Positions 1 through 9,274 of a stretch of 64,000 nucleotides of DNA are shown here, one piece after another (position 1 is the stretch's first letter; each line of letters begins with the position of its first letter). This DNA comes from Prostheceraeus crozeri (Eukaryota; Platyhelminthes; Polycladida; Euryleptidae). The stretch is taken from contig CAJQUW010007481.1 of the NCBI GenBank assembly GCA_907163375.1, positions 248,001 to 312,000 on the forward strand, written 5' to 3'. The position numbers and the translations under genes were made by a program. The notes beneath the pieces are model-generated. The model had not been told where the DNA came from and searched no databases. It was given only the letters and a program-made list of their open reading frames with translations.

Positions 1-442
1 ACAAGTTGATGTTTAAACATCCCTCATCAGATGCATACCAACGCTAACTATCAGACAGTCTCATTGATTCAGGTAACATAATATCCCAGCCATATTTCAA
101 ATATTAACATGCATTTGAAACTCTTTATATCAGACAAAAGAAGAGAATTTTCTTCGACAATCCAACGGAACCGAAAATACCAATTAGAAAAGCGTAATTA
201 ATTACAAATACCCATCAGTAAACATGAAACCACACCATACCATTCATGAAATAGGATTAACATACAGACAGCATCATACCGAACAAAAGTTAACATTCAA
301 AAATTGTGGCAAAATCAACTTGGACGGGCTTGAATATCTCAGACCCACTTGCGTAGTTTACGCAACTTACCGCTAGTATAGATTACATTACTGGAATGAC
401 ATGTCATATTTGCAAGTATTTTAAATATAATATCATTAATAA
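1..442. other. No gene; flank of PLE fragment
   Basis: This AT-rich stretch lies downstream (in minus orientation) of the Penelope-like fragment that ends at 443. No GIY-YIG reading could be followed into it on the minus strand, so the endonuclease half of that element is missing or diverged. Nothing else was recognised. Confidence 0.4.
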
Positions 443-1225
443 TTATTTCTGACCCTGTGATGAGTAAAGGGCAACATTTACATCTTTTGTCCATGCACTT
501 TCAATACCTTTTATGCATTCTCTTTCATTTCTTGGAATTCTAATCAAAGATTTAGGTTGTCTGTAACATGGAATAATTCTGCAATTCTTAAAGGAAGGCA
601 TCAATTTAAATGTGTTAAAAATAGGAACTATCATGCTTTTATACAAATTTGGGTTGTTTGGATTGAATGTTGAGGAATATGTTAGGATTTTATCATGCTC
701 ATCGTTTGTGATTATTCTAGGAACGTAGTTACGGGCCTTAGTAATTGCATCGTCTATAAGACACTTTGGATAATGGAGCCTTAGCAAATTATTCATCAAC
801 TCATTTAGGCGTTCATCTTTTCTTGTTTCCTTTGATACGATTCGACAAATTCTATAATCCAAAGTGAAAGTGATATTTCTAGTAACATGTTGAGGATGTC
901 CCGAATAGAATGGCATATAATTGAAACTATCAGTATCCTTATGATGAATATCTGTTTTCAGTTTACAGTTCTTTTTATAAATTTTCACATCCAAGAAATT
1001 TATTTCATTGTTGTTGCATTCCATCGTAAATTTAATGTTCTCATCCATACTGTTCAGTATCTCAATAAATGTATCGATATTACCATATTTTGATTTCCAT
1101 ATTATGAAGCAATCGTCCAGGTAGCGGATCCAATCACTCTTTTATTCGTTAACTGTTTCTTGAGGCAAATAGCTATTTAGAGTTTTATACATTTGATTTT
1201 CCAGGAAACCGATTGTTAATGTCGC
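443..1225 (-). mobile_element. Penelope-like reverse transcriptase fragment
   Basis: Minus-strand remnant of the reverse transcriptase of a Penelope-like element (PLE). Around 1130-1090 it reads WIRYLDDCFIIWKSKYG, the catalytic palm motif in the PLE form. It continues into an open frame of 201 codons (1048-443) with NEINFLDVKIYK, the post-catalytic segment typical of PLEs, and a thumb-like region ending near FNPNNPN and PCYRQPKSL. The same thumb signature recurs at 61.6-61.8 kb (NYNPNNPN, PCFRQPSSL), so the two are related. Upstream the RT runs to TIGFLENQMY at about 1190-1215, with a stop codon between that segment and the palm motif, and then meets a perfect hairpin; the earlier RT motifs are absent. 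Broken element. Assignment to PLE is strong from motifs; the family within PLEs is not determined. Confidence 0.8.
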
Positions 1226-1226
1226 A

Positions 1227-1319
1227 TAATATTGGACAAGCAGCATCAAATAGAGTCAGTCACTTTATAGGTCACCTATAAAGTGACTGACTCTATTTGA
1301 TGCTGCTTGTCCAATATTA
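1227..1319. repeat. Perfect 46 bp hairpin
   Basis: Bases 1227-1272 are the exact reverse complement of 1274-1319, with a single C at 1273 as the turn. The hairpin sits at the point where the PLE reverse transcriptase loses its middle motifs, so it is probably a rearrangement footprint (template switch or foldback during reverse transcription). That cause is an inference. Confidence 0.9.
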
Positions 1320-1320
1320 A

Positions 1321-1570
1321 TGCTATCTACGACACTGTAATTCCCACCGAGATATCTTCCACTGCGTTACATGAACATTTTTCTATGCCTGAATGTTGTC
1401 TTACCTATTTTTATCATATTGTCCATATCTGTCATATATCTAAAATCTAAATTTTGAAATTGTTTGTAAAGCCTAACTCCCTTTGTATCCTCTGATGCGG
1501 CCTGTGCAGGCGAAAATTTAGGAGATAAATCTATTGACAATAGCAAGGCTTTTCATTTCTTGATAATACT
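1321..1570 (-). mobile_element. Possible PLE N-terminal fragment
   Basis: On the minus strand one frame reads LSIDLSPKFSPAQAAS followed by YKQFQNLDFRYM. This resembles the conserved PLE N-terminal pattern (a V-N-L-S segment, then K-F-x-P, then an arginine/phenylalanine helix); compare VVNLYSTSLTENEKEV in the copy at about 4.66 kb. The middle of the reverse transcriptase does not follow; a hairpin does. Weak similarity, judged by eye. Confidence 0.35.
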
Positions 1571-1634
1571 TAATGATGCTATTCAAAAGGAATTATAAAA
1601 TACTTTATTCATATTCGATTTGCAGTCATAATTA

Positions 1635-2354
1635 TCATCCAAATGATTTAATCTCATTGTTATCCATATCTACATTATTCCTATTAAATGTTCTTCGATT
1701 ATTCATGAATTGGAATCTCGGATTAGTCTTTCTGTCATATGTGTATCTATTATTCGAATATGAAGTCATATTTTGTCTTCTTTGATAATTGTTCCTTGGA
1801 AAGTTACGACTATTTGTATCAATCATTACTTTTGAGTAAGGTCTATTCCTAGTTGCATTATTTGGAATCGATTTAAACTTACTATCGATATTAATTAGAT
1901 GCTTATCGGAAGCAAAAAAAGAGGCCTTTTCCTCCCATATTCTGTGACTATTCAATACTTCATTATCAGTAGTAAATTTCCATTTATGAAATTGATTCTC
2001 TGCCTCCTCTAAATCGAAAGTACTTTGACATAATTCTGAGATTTCATCATCCAGCTTCTTGACATAATCAAGTTTTAAAGATGCATTTGCTTTTAGCTTT
2101 TGGATTTCATGTTCAACCTCAGACATGGTGATTTTCTTCCTCAAATCATCTTCGAAACTATCACTTTGAGAGCCGTTGCGGAAATATTTTCTCGGAATCC
2201 TGGGTACTGCTTCATTCAGCGCTTCCTCGTAAATAGTAGCAATAGAGTTAAAGCGATAAGCTTCATAATATAGAAACTTCCTTCGTGTAAGTCTTTTGTT
2301 CCAGTCAAGCTCCTTCAATATAGTAGGTTTCACTGTTAGTTTGATGTCCCTCAT
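1635..2354 (-). CDS. 239-residue charged ORF beside PLE
   Basis: Open frame of 239 codons on the minus strand, immediately upstream of the PLE N-terminal-like fragment and immediately downstream of a (TA)n tract and a long hairpin. The protein has no recognised domain. Residues about 60-140 are rich in E, K, L and D and look like amphipathic helix or coiled coil (EVEHEIQKLKANASLKLDYV). The last 70 residues are very rich in N and R (NNYQRRQNM, NNRRTFNRNN), like a nucleic-acid-binding tail. Position and composition suggest an accessory or ORF1-like protein of a retroelement, but this is inference. It is longer than expected by chance in DNA this AT-rich, though chance cannot be excluded. Confidence 0.4.
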   Translation of the reverse strand: MRDIKLTVKPTILKELDWNKRLTRRKFLYYEAYRFNSIATIYEEALNEAVPRIPRKYFRNGSQSDSFEDDLRKKITMSEVEHEIQKLKANASLKLDYVKKLDDEISELCQSTFDLEEAENQFHKWKFTTDNEVLNSHRIWEEKASFFASDKHLINIDSKFKSIPNNATRNRPYSKVMIDTNSRNFPRNNYQRRQNMTSYSNNRYTYDRKTNPRFQFMNNRRTFNRNNVDMDNNEIKSFG

Positions 2355-2364
2355 ATATATATAT
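2353..2364. repeat. Short (TA)n tract
   Basis: Short TA dinucleotide run between the 239-codon frame and the long hairpin at 2364-2543. It is one of several TA tracts in this window that abut Penelope-like sequence. Confidence 0.8.
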
Positions 2365-2543
2365 AAAAGAAAACAAGACTAGACCAATTAATAAAATTTT
2401 TATTAGACAATATTTCGTGTGGCACTTGATAAAGTCTAAAATTCATCTGAATTTTGAGACGAATTCTAGACGTGATCAAGTGCCACACGAAATATCGTCT
2501 AATAAAAATTTTATTAATTGGTCTAGTCTTATTTTTCTTTTGT
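2364..2543. repeat. Long imperfect hairpin
   Basis: Bases about 2364-2430 pair with 2476-2543 with only a few mismatches (shared core GTGTGGCACTTGAT). The inner 45 bases continue the palindrome less perfectly, with the turn near 2453. It borders the 239-codon frame and may be a foldback terminal structure of the adjacent PLE. No coding content. Confidence 0.85.
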
Positions 2544-2884
2544 AAATTTAACTGACCAATGGCGATCAAAAGAATATATATAACAGAACTATAGCTCAGT
2601 TAAAAACAAAAAAAGCGAATTGATATCTACAAACGGAAATTCCTACTATCAAGTGTTAAGTAACTTTTTAACAGAGCTATGCCATGAAATATCACGGTCA
2701 TTTTGTAATTCCTATATTTTGATATCTTTTAAATGTCTACCTTTATCCTTTTCTACGCTGTGATGATTGTATGAACATGAAACTGAACATGAACATGAAA
2801 CATGAGCATACTCGAAGTTGTGAAAATTGACCTTTATATATAACATATATTGCAGCAGAGAATGTCCAATCGTTTCACATTTTC

Positions 2885-3350
2885 CAATGTGGAGCAAAAA
2901 AGCATATTTCGGACTAGTTTCGATGTATTTTATACCATCATCTTCATCAGCGGTTACAAAAGAGTCACAAAACTGCGGACAAATCATTTTTATACAAAAT
3001 TGGCTAAAATCAGCTTTGTCTTCAATTACATTTATACTGATAAAAGTCGTCAACCAAAATCGAATGCGTAATTTGTCACATGTCAACCGATTTCATGAAC
3101 ACACTACGTCACAATCTAAGTGACAGTGGAAATGACCCGTTCCATTCGCCCGCAAAACAGTCAGAATTGTTAGTTATCAGAATTGATTCGAAAATAAGCG
3201 GAAATTTATAATGACCCAAGATAGAAAAGTTGTCTTGTCTCGGTGCGTGCTCGTGCATCGGAACTTCAGTTTGAGTTGGGTAGCCTCAAAGGTGCTCACT
3301 AATGCGACTGCTTAAGTGCCTAGTGGTGGCACCGATGTACCGCATCGAAC
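2885..3350 (-). repeat. PLE inverted arm, left
   Basis: Minus-oriented 3' terminal part of the PLE. It includes the end of the GIY-YIG domain near 3350-3200 and the non-coding tail with a hammerhead-like motif. It pairs with 4843-5016 plus 5573-5878. Confidence 0.85.
2905..2956 (-). ncRNA. Hammerhead-like motif in PLE tail (copy 1)
   Basis: The minus strand reads CTGATGA (2950-2944), a short possible helix II (GATG / CATC with one extra A), GAAA (2921-2918), then CTAG and TC. CTGATGA...GAAA...TC is the hammerhead core order, and hammerheads with very short helix III are known in Penelope-like elements. Helix I is weak (about 2 bp), so catalysis is doubtful. Identical in core to the copy at 5804-5856. 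Confidence 0.4.
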
Positions 3351-3405
3351 AGCGGTCACAGGCATAATTGTAGACAATTTTTGATTACAGGCCACTCACA
3401 ATCTT
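3300..3405 (-). mobile_element. PLE GIY-YIG endonuclease fragment
   Basis: The minus strand reads IVYNYACDRCSMRYIGATTR followed by HLSSRISEHL. This is the start of a GIY-YIG nuclease domain with the PLE-type cysteine pair (CDRC) and the YIG motif. This domain cuts target DNA during PLE insertion. A stop separates it from the RT frame that ends at 3410, so the gene is broken. Confidence 0.8.
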
Positions 3406-3409
3406 ATCT

Positions 3410-4720
3410 TTATTTTGAAAAAATCTCTGATCTTGGAGGTTTTATAAGCGGGTTAATAACAGCTTCAGAGAGACTTTGGTTAATTTTGTGGATCCTGCCA
3501 TTCAATTTTTTAGAGTCTTCTTGAATGAGCGGAAGTGACCAGTGAATAATTCTTTTATTATTTTCCGATTTTGATTCAATTTTGCCCCTTGTCTGCACAC
3601 AAATATTTTGCTCAATTTGTTGTTTTATTTTGAATAATCTATCATTAAGAAAACTGTTGTCTTTGAAAATCTCAATAATTTTGTCAGAAGCAGAATGATG
3701 AAGATCCCAATTTGAACAAATCTTGAGCGCACGGGACAGCAAGGATCTAATTACTGCCATTTTGTACTTTTCAACATAAACGAAATATGGAGTATGTACT
3801 CCTGTGTTAGTAGATTTCATATCGAAATCGATTTGAAATTTGTTAGACTGGAGAGTGACCTCAGTATCCAGAAATGTAGTACTGTTGCTCTTACTCTCCT
3901 CAATAGTGAATTCGATGTTATCATCCACATGATTCAAAAAAATTCAAAAAGGCATCGGCTTCGCTTCTTTCCCTGACTGTGACGAAGCAATCGTTCACAT
4001 AACGACGACAAAAGACAGGCAATTTGCCTTTGTACTTATGAAATTTATTGTATTTATGCAAGGTTTGATAAATTTTCAAACCATTATCAGATAAAGGAAA
4101 ATCGTCAGTAAAATCGATCATTGAGATGATGTGGTCAATAGTCTTTTTCACCGGTATGTTAGTGAAAAGATTCTTTGCGTCGAAGCTATAAAGTTGAAAA
4201 TCCTCATCCGGTAAAGAAAGTTTTTTCTAAGATTTCACAAACTGAAAGGTGTTTTTTACATTGTACTTGATGGGAACATTTTTTTTCAACAGCTGATCCA
4301 GCCAAACGGGAAAGATTCCCATACTCATTATGGGACGGTTTGGTAGATTGACAGCACATTTATCCGAATCTTCGAATCTTTTTTTGGCACAATTCTTGAT
4401 AGCTTTCAACCTTGATTTACAAAAAACTTGGAAACCTTGTGTTTATTGAAGTAGCTTTTGAAAGCATTTCTGATTTTGATCATCAAATCCTCATTGACGG
4501 CAGCGCTTTCAGAATGTTTTATTTAATGTTTTATTTTGGAAACCAAATATTCGGCTTCGACTTTTTGCTCATTTAAATTGATTTTTGAGTGGGGGAAAGC
4601 ACATAGAAAAGCCAAGTGCAAACACTTCCTTTTCATTCTCAGTTAACGAAGTGGAGTACAGATTAACTACTGATGGGGGACTAATTTTCTCACGATGAGG
4701 AATGACAGGTTTTTGAGAAA
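3410..4720 (-). mobile_element. PLE reverse transcriptase, broken
   Basis: Minus-strand PLE polyprotein in several frames. Order from the N-terminus: VVNLYSTSLTENEKEV (about 4665-4610, the conserved PLE start region); RPIMSMGIFPVWLDQL (about 4340-4290, the RT motif that binds the template); RRYVNDCFVTV (about 4010-3980, the catalytic palm motif, with V-N-D where most PLEs have L/V-D-D); then a thumb region with TTFLDTEVTL in the 175-codon frame 3937-3410. At least two frame changes and internal stops make it non-functional. The missing first aspartate of the DD pair is notable. It lies between the two inverted arms and reads into the GIY-YIG fragment at 3400-3300. Confidence 0.8.
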
Positions 4721-4842
4721 CATCGAGATTTTCTCAACTTTTTTGAATGAACAGTTTGAATAATGGATTTGGTTCAAGCGACTTTGTGCTCACGATCGAC
4801 TATACGATTTTAAAGTTGCACCACTTATGGAAGTGTGCAATT

Positions 4843-5220
4843 TGTCGAGTTCTAGTCACCACTAGGCACTTCAGCACTCACATTAGTGAGTACCTTTGAG
4901 GCTACCCAACTCAAACTGAAGTTCCGATGCACGAGCACGCACCGAGACAAGACAACTTTTCTATCTTGGGTCATTATAAATTTCCGTTTATTCTCAAATC
5001 AATTCTGATAATGATAATAATATGTTCTTTTCGTATGCGGAAATTTGTACAGAACATTCTATATTGCTACTTACCTGTGATCAAAAGGATTATAAGCTTT
5101 CCGTGATCAAGTGCTGCAAGACTAAACTCGAACTTTCGACTGCTGAAGCTAGTGCTATTCATTTTCGTAGTCCTTCCCTTTGTCAGCAAAAAGAGTTTAT
5201 TTTTAATTTATCTCTTGTCT
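4843..5220 (+). mobile_element. Inverted PLE 3' part, + strand
   Basis: Second, plus-oriented partial PLE copy. It begins inside the GIY-YIG domain (TTRHFSTHISEYL, 4855-4895) and runs to the C-terminus. The frame 5022-5220 reads TCDQKDYKLSVIKC and KTKLELSTAEASAIHF, matching the C-terminal signature of PLE proteins. Its first 174 bases are the reverse complement of the left arm; the rest was lost from the left copy. A frame change separates the two parts. Confidence 0.7.
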
Positions 5221-5572
5221 AATCACAAGTTTGTAATTATTTTTGCACTGCTGTTTATATGTATTTTAAGCACTTTATCTTTATAGTATTTTTGATTTAT
5301 TTCTTGTGCATAAGCCTTATTAACATATCATGGTGTGCTGTGTATTTTCACCTACTTGTGACGTCATTCAGTTCGCTTAACCGCTCTTCAGCGATCGATT
5401 GACATCTGCATATCATTCACTGTTGAAGTTGTCAAATACATGTCATAACTCTGCCGTAGATCTCTATGAGAGGCAGCGAGATCGGTTAAGAGCAAAAGAA
5501 AATAAATTTGTGAATCCATCAATATTGAATGTACTGCAATAATATGTGTCTATTTCGGATAGCTAACAGTGA

Positions 5573-5878
5573 TTTTGTCAGATAACTAACAATTCTGACT
5601 GTTTTGCGGGCGAATGGAACGGGTCATTTCCACTGTCACTTAGATTGTGACGTAGTGTGTTCATGAAATCGGTTGACATGTGACAAATTACGCATTCGAT
5701 TTTGGTTGACGACTTTTATCAGTATAAATGTAATTGAAGACAAAGCTGATTTTAGCCAATTTTGTATAAAAATGATTTGTCCGCAGTTTTGTGACTCTTT
5801 TGTAACCGCTGATGAAGATGATGGTATAAAATACATCGAAACTAGTCCGAAATATGCTTTTTTGCTCCACATTGGATT
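5573..5878 (+). repeat. PLE inverted arm, right outer part
   Basis: Reverse complement of 2885-3190. This is the PLE 3' non-coding end in plus orientation and contains the second hammerhead-like motif. The match stops at the same base on both sides (CTCCACATTGGA), marking the element terminus. Confidence 0.85.
5804..5856 (+). ncRNA. Hammerhead-like motif in PLE tail (copy 2)
   Basis: CTGATGA at 5809-5815, GAAA at 5838-5841, CTAG at 5842-5845, then TC. Plus-strand twin of the motif at 2905-2956. Helix II is 4 bp with an extra A; helix III would be the self-complementary CTAG, which could pair between two RNA copies; helix I is poor. Confidence 0.4.
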
Positions 5879-5944
5879 ATTACGACATATTAGATTCTAG
5901 ACCATTGATATGTTATTTCATCTTATTTCATCGAAGTCTCCAAT

Positions 5945-6235
5945 AATTTTTAGTCATAGATTATATCAGGCATGTATTGCAGAAAAGCAAATCGCAATCT
6001 ATTTTTTGATAACTTAAGACAATATTTTTTAAATGATCGATAAATTGACTTGACTTCAAAGCTAGAGAACATAAAAGTGACCTTAGAAGACCATTTGGTT
6101 GCAAAAATATTTATACCTGCACTTCGGATATTTACACTATCCATCTTCATGGACATAATGCACTTAAATAGGTAACAAATTTCAAACTACATGTATGTTA
6201 GTTGAAAATCAATGTCCTGAAATATGTATACAAAG
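5945..6235 (-). mobile_element. PLE 5' end fragment
   Basis: Minus-strand piece homologous to 62860-63165 (about 80-85% by eye). Both read MDSVNIR-AGINIFA, then KSIYRSF and LKLSK. The other copy continues into CNTCLKNNLLPKFTNF, the conserved PLE N-terminal helix, so this is the leader and first codons of a PLE. A hammerhead-like stretch (6110-6155 on the minus strand) is degenerate here: CTGATGA has changed. Confidence 0.65.
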
Positions 6236-6544
6236 CAGTGGCGTCTTCTCCGTACGTGCGAGGCCTTCGGCGCATACTCAAAGATAATTTACCAACATTT
6301 ATAAAAAGGAAAGATGCCATCATTCATTAGATTTCATTTAAATTCGATAGCTTCTCGTGAAAGCTGTGCACAGCTTTCCGTCTCAAAATCAGACGCTCGA
6401 CCTCAGAGTGAACAGTTTTGCAACGGGTGTTCGAATAAGAGCTGATTTCTTCGAGCAATTAGACACACATGCTAGTCGTGTGTTCAGACGGAGCATTGAT
6501 GTTCCGAGAGAGCGAAAGAGAGTTGTGCGAGTGTGAGGTAGTAA

Positions 6545-7790
6545 AATTATGCGCGGCCGCTTGGCCCATTATCTGAACCCTGTAATGTCAGAAGAACAAT
6601 TCGGCTTCATTTCTGGCAAAGGCACTACGGATTCCATACTTGCGTTGAGGAACGTCATCGAGAAAACACAGAAAAATGCAAGAGAAAGAATTGTGGTTGA
6701 TGTTTGTGGATTATGCAAAGGCATTTGATTCGATCGACCATCAGGCCCTTTGGCAGTTGATGTTTGAATTTGGCGTCCCAACGCATTTACTTTGGCTCCT
6801 GAAATCCCTCTACAATAACGCGCAAGGCATGATACGGGTGGGTCAAGACCACACGGAGTAATTCAGATTCGAACGAGGAGTAAGACATGGCTGCCCTCTG
6901 TCATTGCTCCTTTTTCTCATGTACGGAGAAGACATCTCGCGAAGATTGGAAGCTGAACTGACTGAACGCGCAGGTATAATAGTTGGAGGACGTGCGCTGT
7001 GGAACATCAGATACGCTGATGACACAGCTTTGCTGGCGAGCAGTCGGATCCAGTTGGAGCGCGAGGCACAGCTGCTTACGAAGCATAGCGAGAGATTCGA
7101 GCTGCAAATCAACACCTCAAAGACTGTTTCAATGGTAATCTCGGAACAACAAGTACAACAATCACCTGCAGTTGGTAGCACAGCAATAAGTATGCCAGTT
7201 CATGCACCTGGGATCCACTGTAATGACGAAAGGCTGCAGTGATCAAGACATTAGAGTACGTTTGGCCATATCTAGAAACGCCACCTACCAGCTTGTGGAT
7301 GTGTGGAAGAGCAAAGACATCAGCCTGCGCCTGAGGACAGAACTTGTGAACAGCTTGATATGGAGTATCGCGTCGTACGGAGTAGAGAGTTGGACATTGA
7401 GAAAAGTGGACGAAAGGAGAATCAATGCATTCGAGATGTGGGCCTGGCGGAGGATCAGCTGGTGTCAGCGGAAAACAAACGAATGGGTGCGAGACAAAGT
7501 GGAAGTGCCAGAAAACAATGGACTACTGGAGACTATCAAGCGGAGGAAATGGGCAAAGTACGTGCATTGGAAGCACCCGACAGCCTGGTGCACGTGCACG
7601 ACAGCGTGGTGCACCCGACAGCCTGGTGTTGGCGACGATCGAAGGCGAAGTGGAAGGACGAGCGAAGAGAGGAAGACGGAGAAAGGCGTGGATTGACGAT
7701 CTTCGAGGGACGCCCACGGCCCGGTGAGCGGGCTACGGCATTGAACCTGAACCTGAGGCAGTAAGTGCACGCCCGCGCAAATATTGGCTT
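6545..7790 (+). mobile_element. LINE reverse transcriptase, 5'-truncated
   Basis: Plus-strand non-LTR retrotransposon fragment. In order: EEQFGFISGKGTTDSILALR (6594-6650), FVDYAKAFDSIDH (6700-6740), RGVRHGCPLS (6875-6905), the catalytic YADDTALLAS (7009-7040), then the C-terminal region WSIASYGVESWTLRK (7360-7405), FEMWAWRRISW (7430-7465) and RGRRRKAWIDDLRG (7670-7710). Frame changes near 6680, 6860, 7215 and 7600 break it. The last shift coincides with a local duplication of the CACCCGACAGCCTGGTG unit. It resembles the LINE type whose tail reads F-E-M-W...R-R and G-R-R-R-K-W-I-D-D; the clade is not assigned. The 46.2 kb fragment belongs to a similar type. Confidence 0.85.
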
Positions 7791-7799
7791 TCCCGATAG

Positions 7800-9270
7800 A
7801 CATAATGCTTTGCCTTCAGCAATTTTTGCAATGAAATTCTCCACAATTATTGATCGAGGCGCGGCACCTAGATAAAGAAAAGGAAGCGCGACCCAAGTGT
7901 TCCTGCCCTCGTTTCATGTCAGAGAGGCCACACCAACAGTAGCAAATGATGACGTTCAGACAACGACTGCGATCAGATGATGAGCGTTCGCCAATGAGTG
8001 CACAGTAATGCATCTGACTCGTACATCAGATTCGGTAGTAGTCCACAAATTGATTCTACGTGATAGATGCAGTGTGACGCTATGTTTAGTACTGTAGATG
8101 AGCTCATAACCACGTCTTTCGTCCGAAGGGAATATACTGAAAAGATGACATTCGTCAAGCAAGGTAGGCCAACACCTGATATAAAAATTGAAAGCACTCA
8201 CAGAAAAGAAGTAAGGAATATACAAGACATTTTAATGCATCAAAATTTCAAACATGTTTGTGGCTTACCGGCCGTGAGAAACGCAAGAAACTCTTTTGTT
8301 GGCCTTGTCTCCTTTCTCTCGAGAAAATGTGGTATGGACAGAGGGGGGTATAGCAATAATGTTGAGACAACAGAAGCTAAGTAAGGGGATGAAAAAGCAA
8401 GGCATGCATGCGTTTTGGTGTGATTGTCTTTCATGGATGCTTAATTTGACTGCTGTGAAAAATTTTTACTATTTATATGTAAAGCAATAAAGCAAACTCA
8501 AATGTTCCGCTTTTGAGACATAATCCAAAAGTTTAAAGTAAATGCCATTAATCGCCAACTCGATGAAGCAATTTTGATTTCCATGCACATTGCACTGCAT
8601 TATTATAATTAGAACTTGTACATTAAATAAGTTCCAGAGGTACAGTTGTGGTAGAGTTCGCAGACTCAGTTCCTCTACAAATGGCAGTCGTCAAAAATTG
8701 ATGAATCTCGAAGTAATCATTATAGATTAGTGTTGCAAATATTTGCCGCAATTCCCAAGGATTGCAAAGAACACTTCGCAGAAATGAGTGATGATGAAGT
8801 TTGGAGCCGATCATTATTTCCAAACTTAATTCATCTCTACATTCAGATCGGAAACAAGCTTGCATGCTCATTCGAAAAGATCAATTCTAATTGAATCTGA
8901 GATTTTTTCTTCACAATGAAATTTTGTCAGAGTTAATGTAAACACGTTCTGACTTAACATGGTTCAGGTATTAGTTTTCGAACCGTATGGAGGAAAAAGC
9001 ATGACTTGTTTTGATGCACTTTGTCATACAGTGTGACAATAATGATAGTAACAATACTTTTATTTTCTATATGAATGGAAATTGGAGATGTAATGATAAT
9101 AAAATGATAAACTTTATTTCCTAATACAGAGCGGCACTATGTTACAATAGAAATTTTCAAACCATACAGAGAGAATACAATATTCAGATCAGCGAGGAGA
9201 AGCGCACAATGGCATTGTTATAATAAGATTAGCTAATTTGACGAGGTGGCAAGAGTCGACGGGCATGTAT
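7800..9270. other. No gene recognised
   Basis: Nothing recognisable was found here. A 105-codon plus frame (8067-8384) and short frames on both strands have no known motif and no supporting context. Probably decayed repeat or spacer. Confidence 0.5.
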
Positions 9271-9274
9271 GACA

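Larger units (their letters stand above)
2885..5878. mobile_element. PLE with long inverted terminal copies
   Basis: A Penelope-like element flanked by inverted copies of its own 3' end. Left arm 2885-3350 is the reverse complement of 4843-5016 joined to 5573-5878. The arms look nearly identical; the peptide read through the outer 230 bases is the same in both. Between the arms lies the minus-strand RT/GIY-YIG coding region (about 4700-3300). The right arm keeps about 555 bases (5017-5572) that the left arm lacks; both joints have a short AGATA/TGATA-like repeat, so the left copy was probably shortened by a deletion. The layout is [3' end, minus]-[RT, minus]-[GIY-YIG + 3' end, plus]. The element at 60930-62792 has the same layout. 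Confidence 0.75.

Noticed and set aside
1-40. CTGATGA followed by a GATG/CATC hairpin on the minus strand
   Set aside because: No GAAA follows and the window edge cuts the motif, so it is not called a hammerhead.
2712-3123. Overlapping ORFs on both strands repeated at 5636-5900
   Set aside because: They duplicate because the DNA is an inverted PLE arm; they are in the non-coding tail and have no PLE protein motif.
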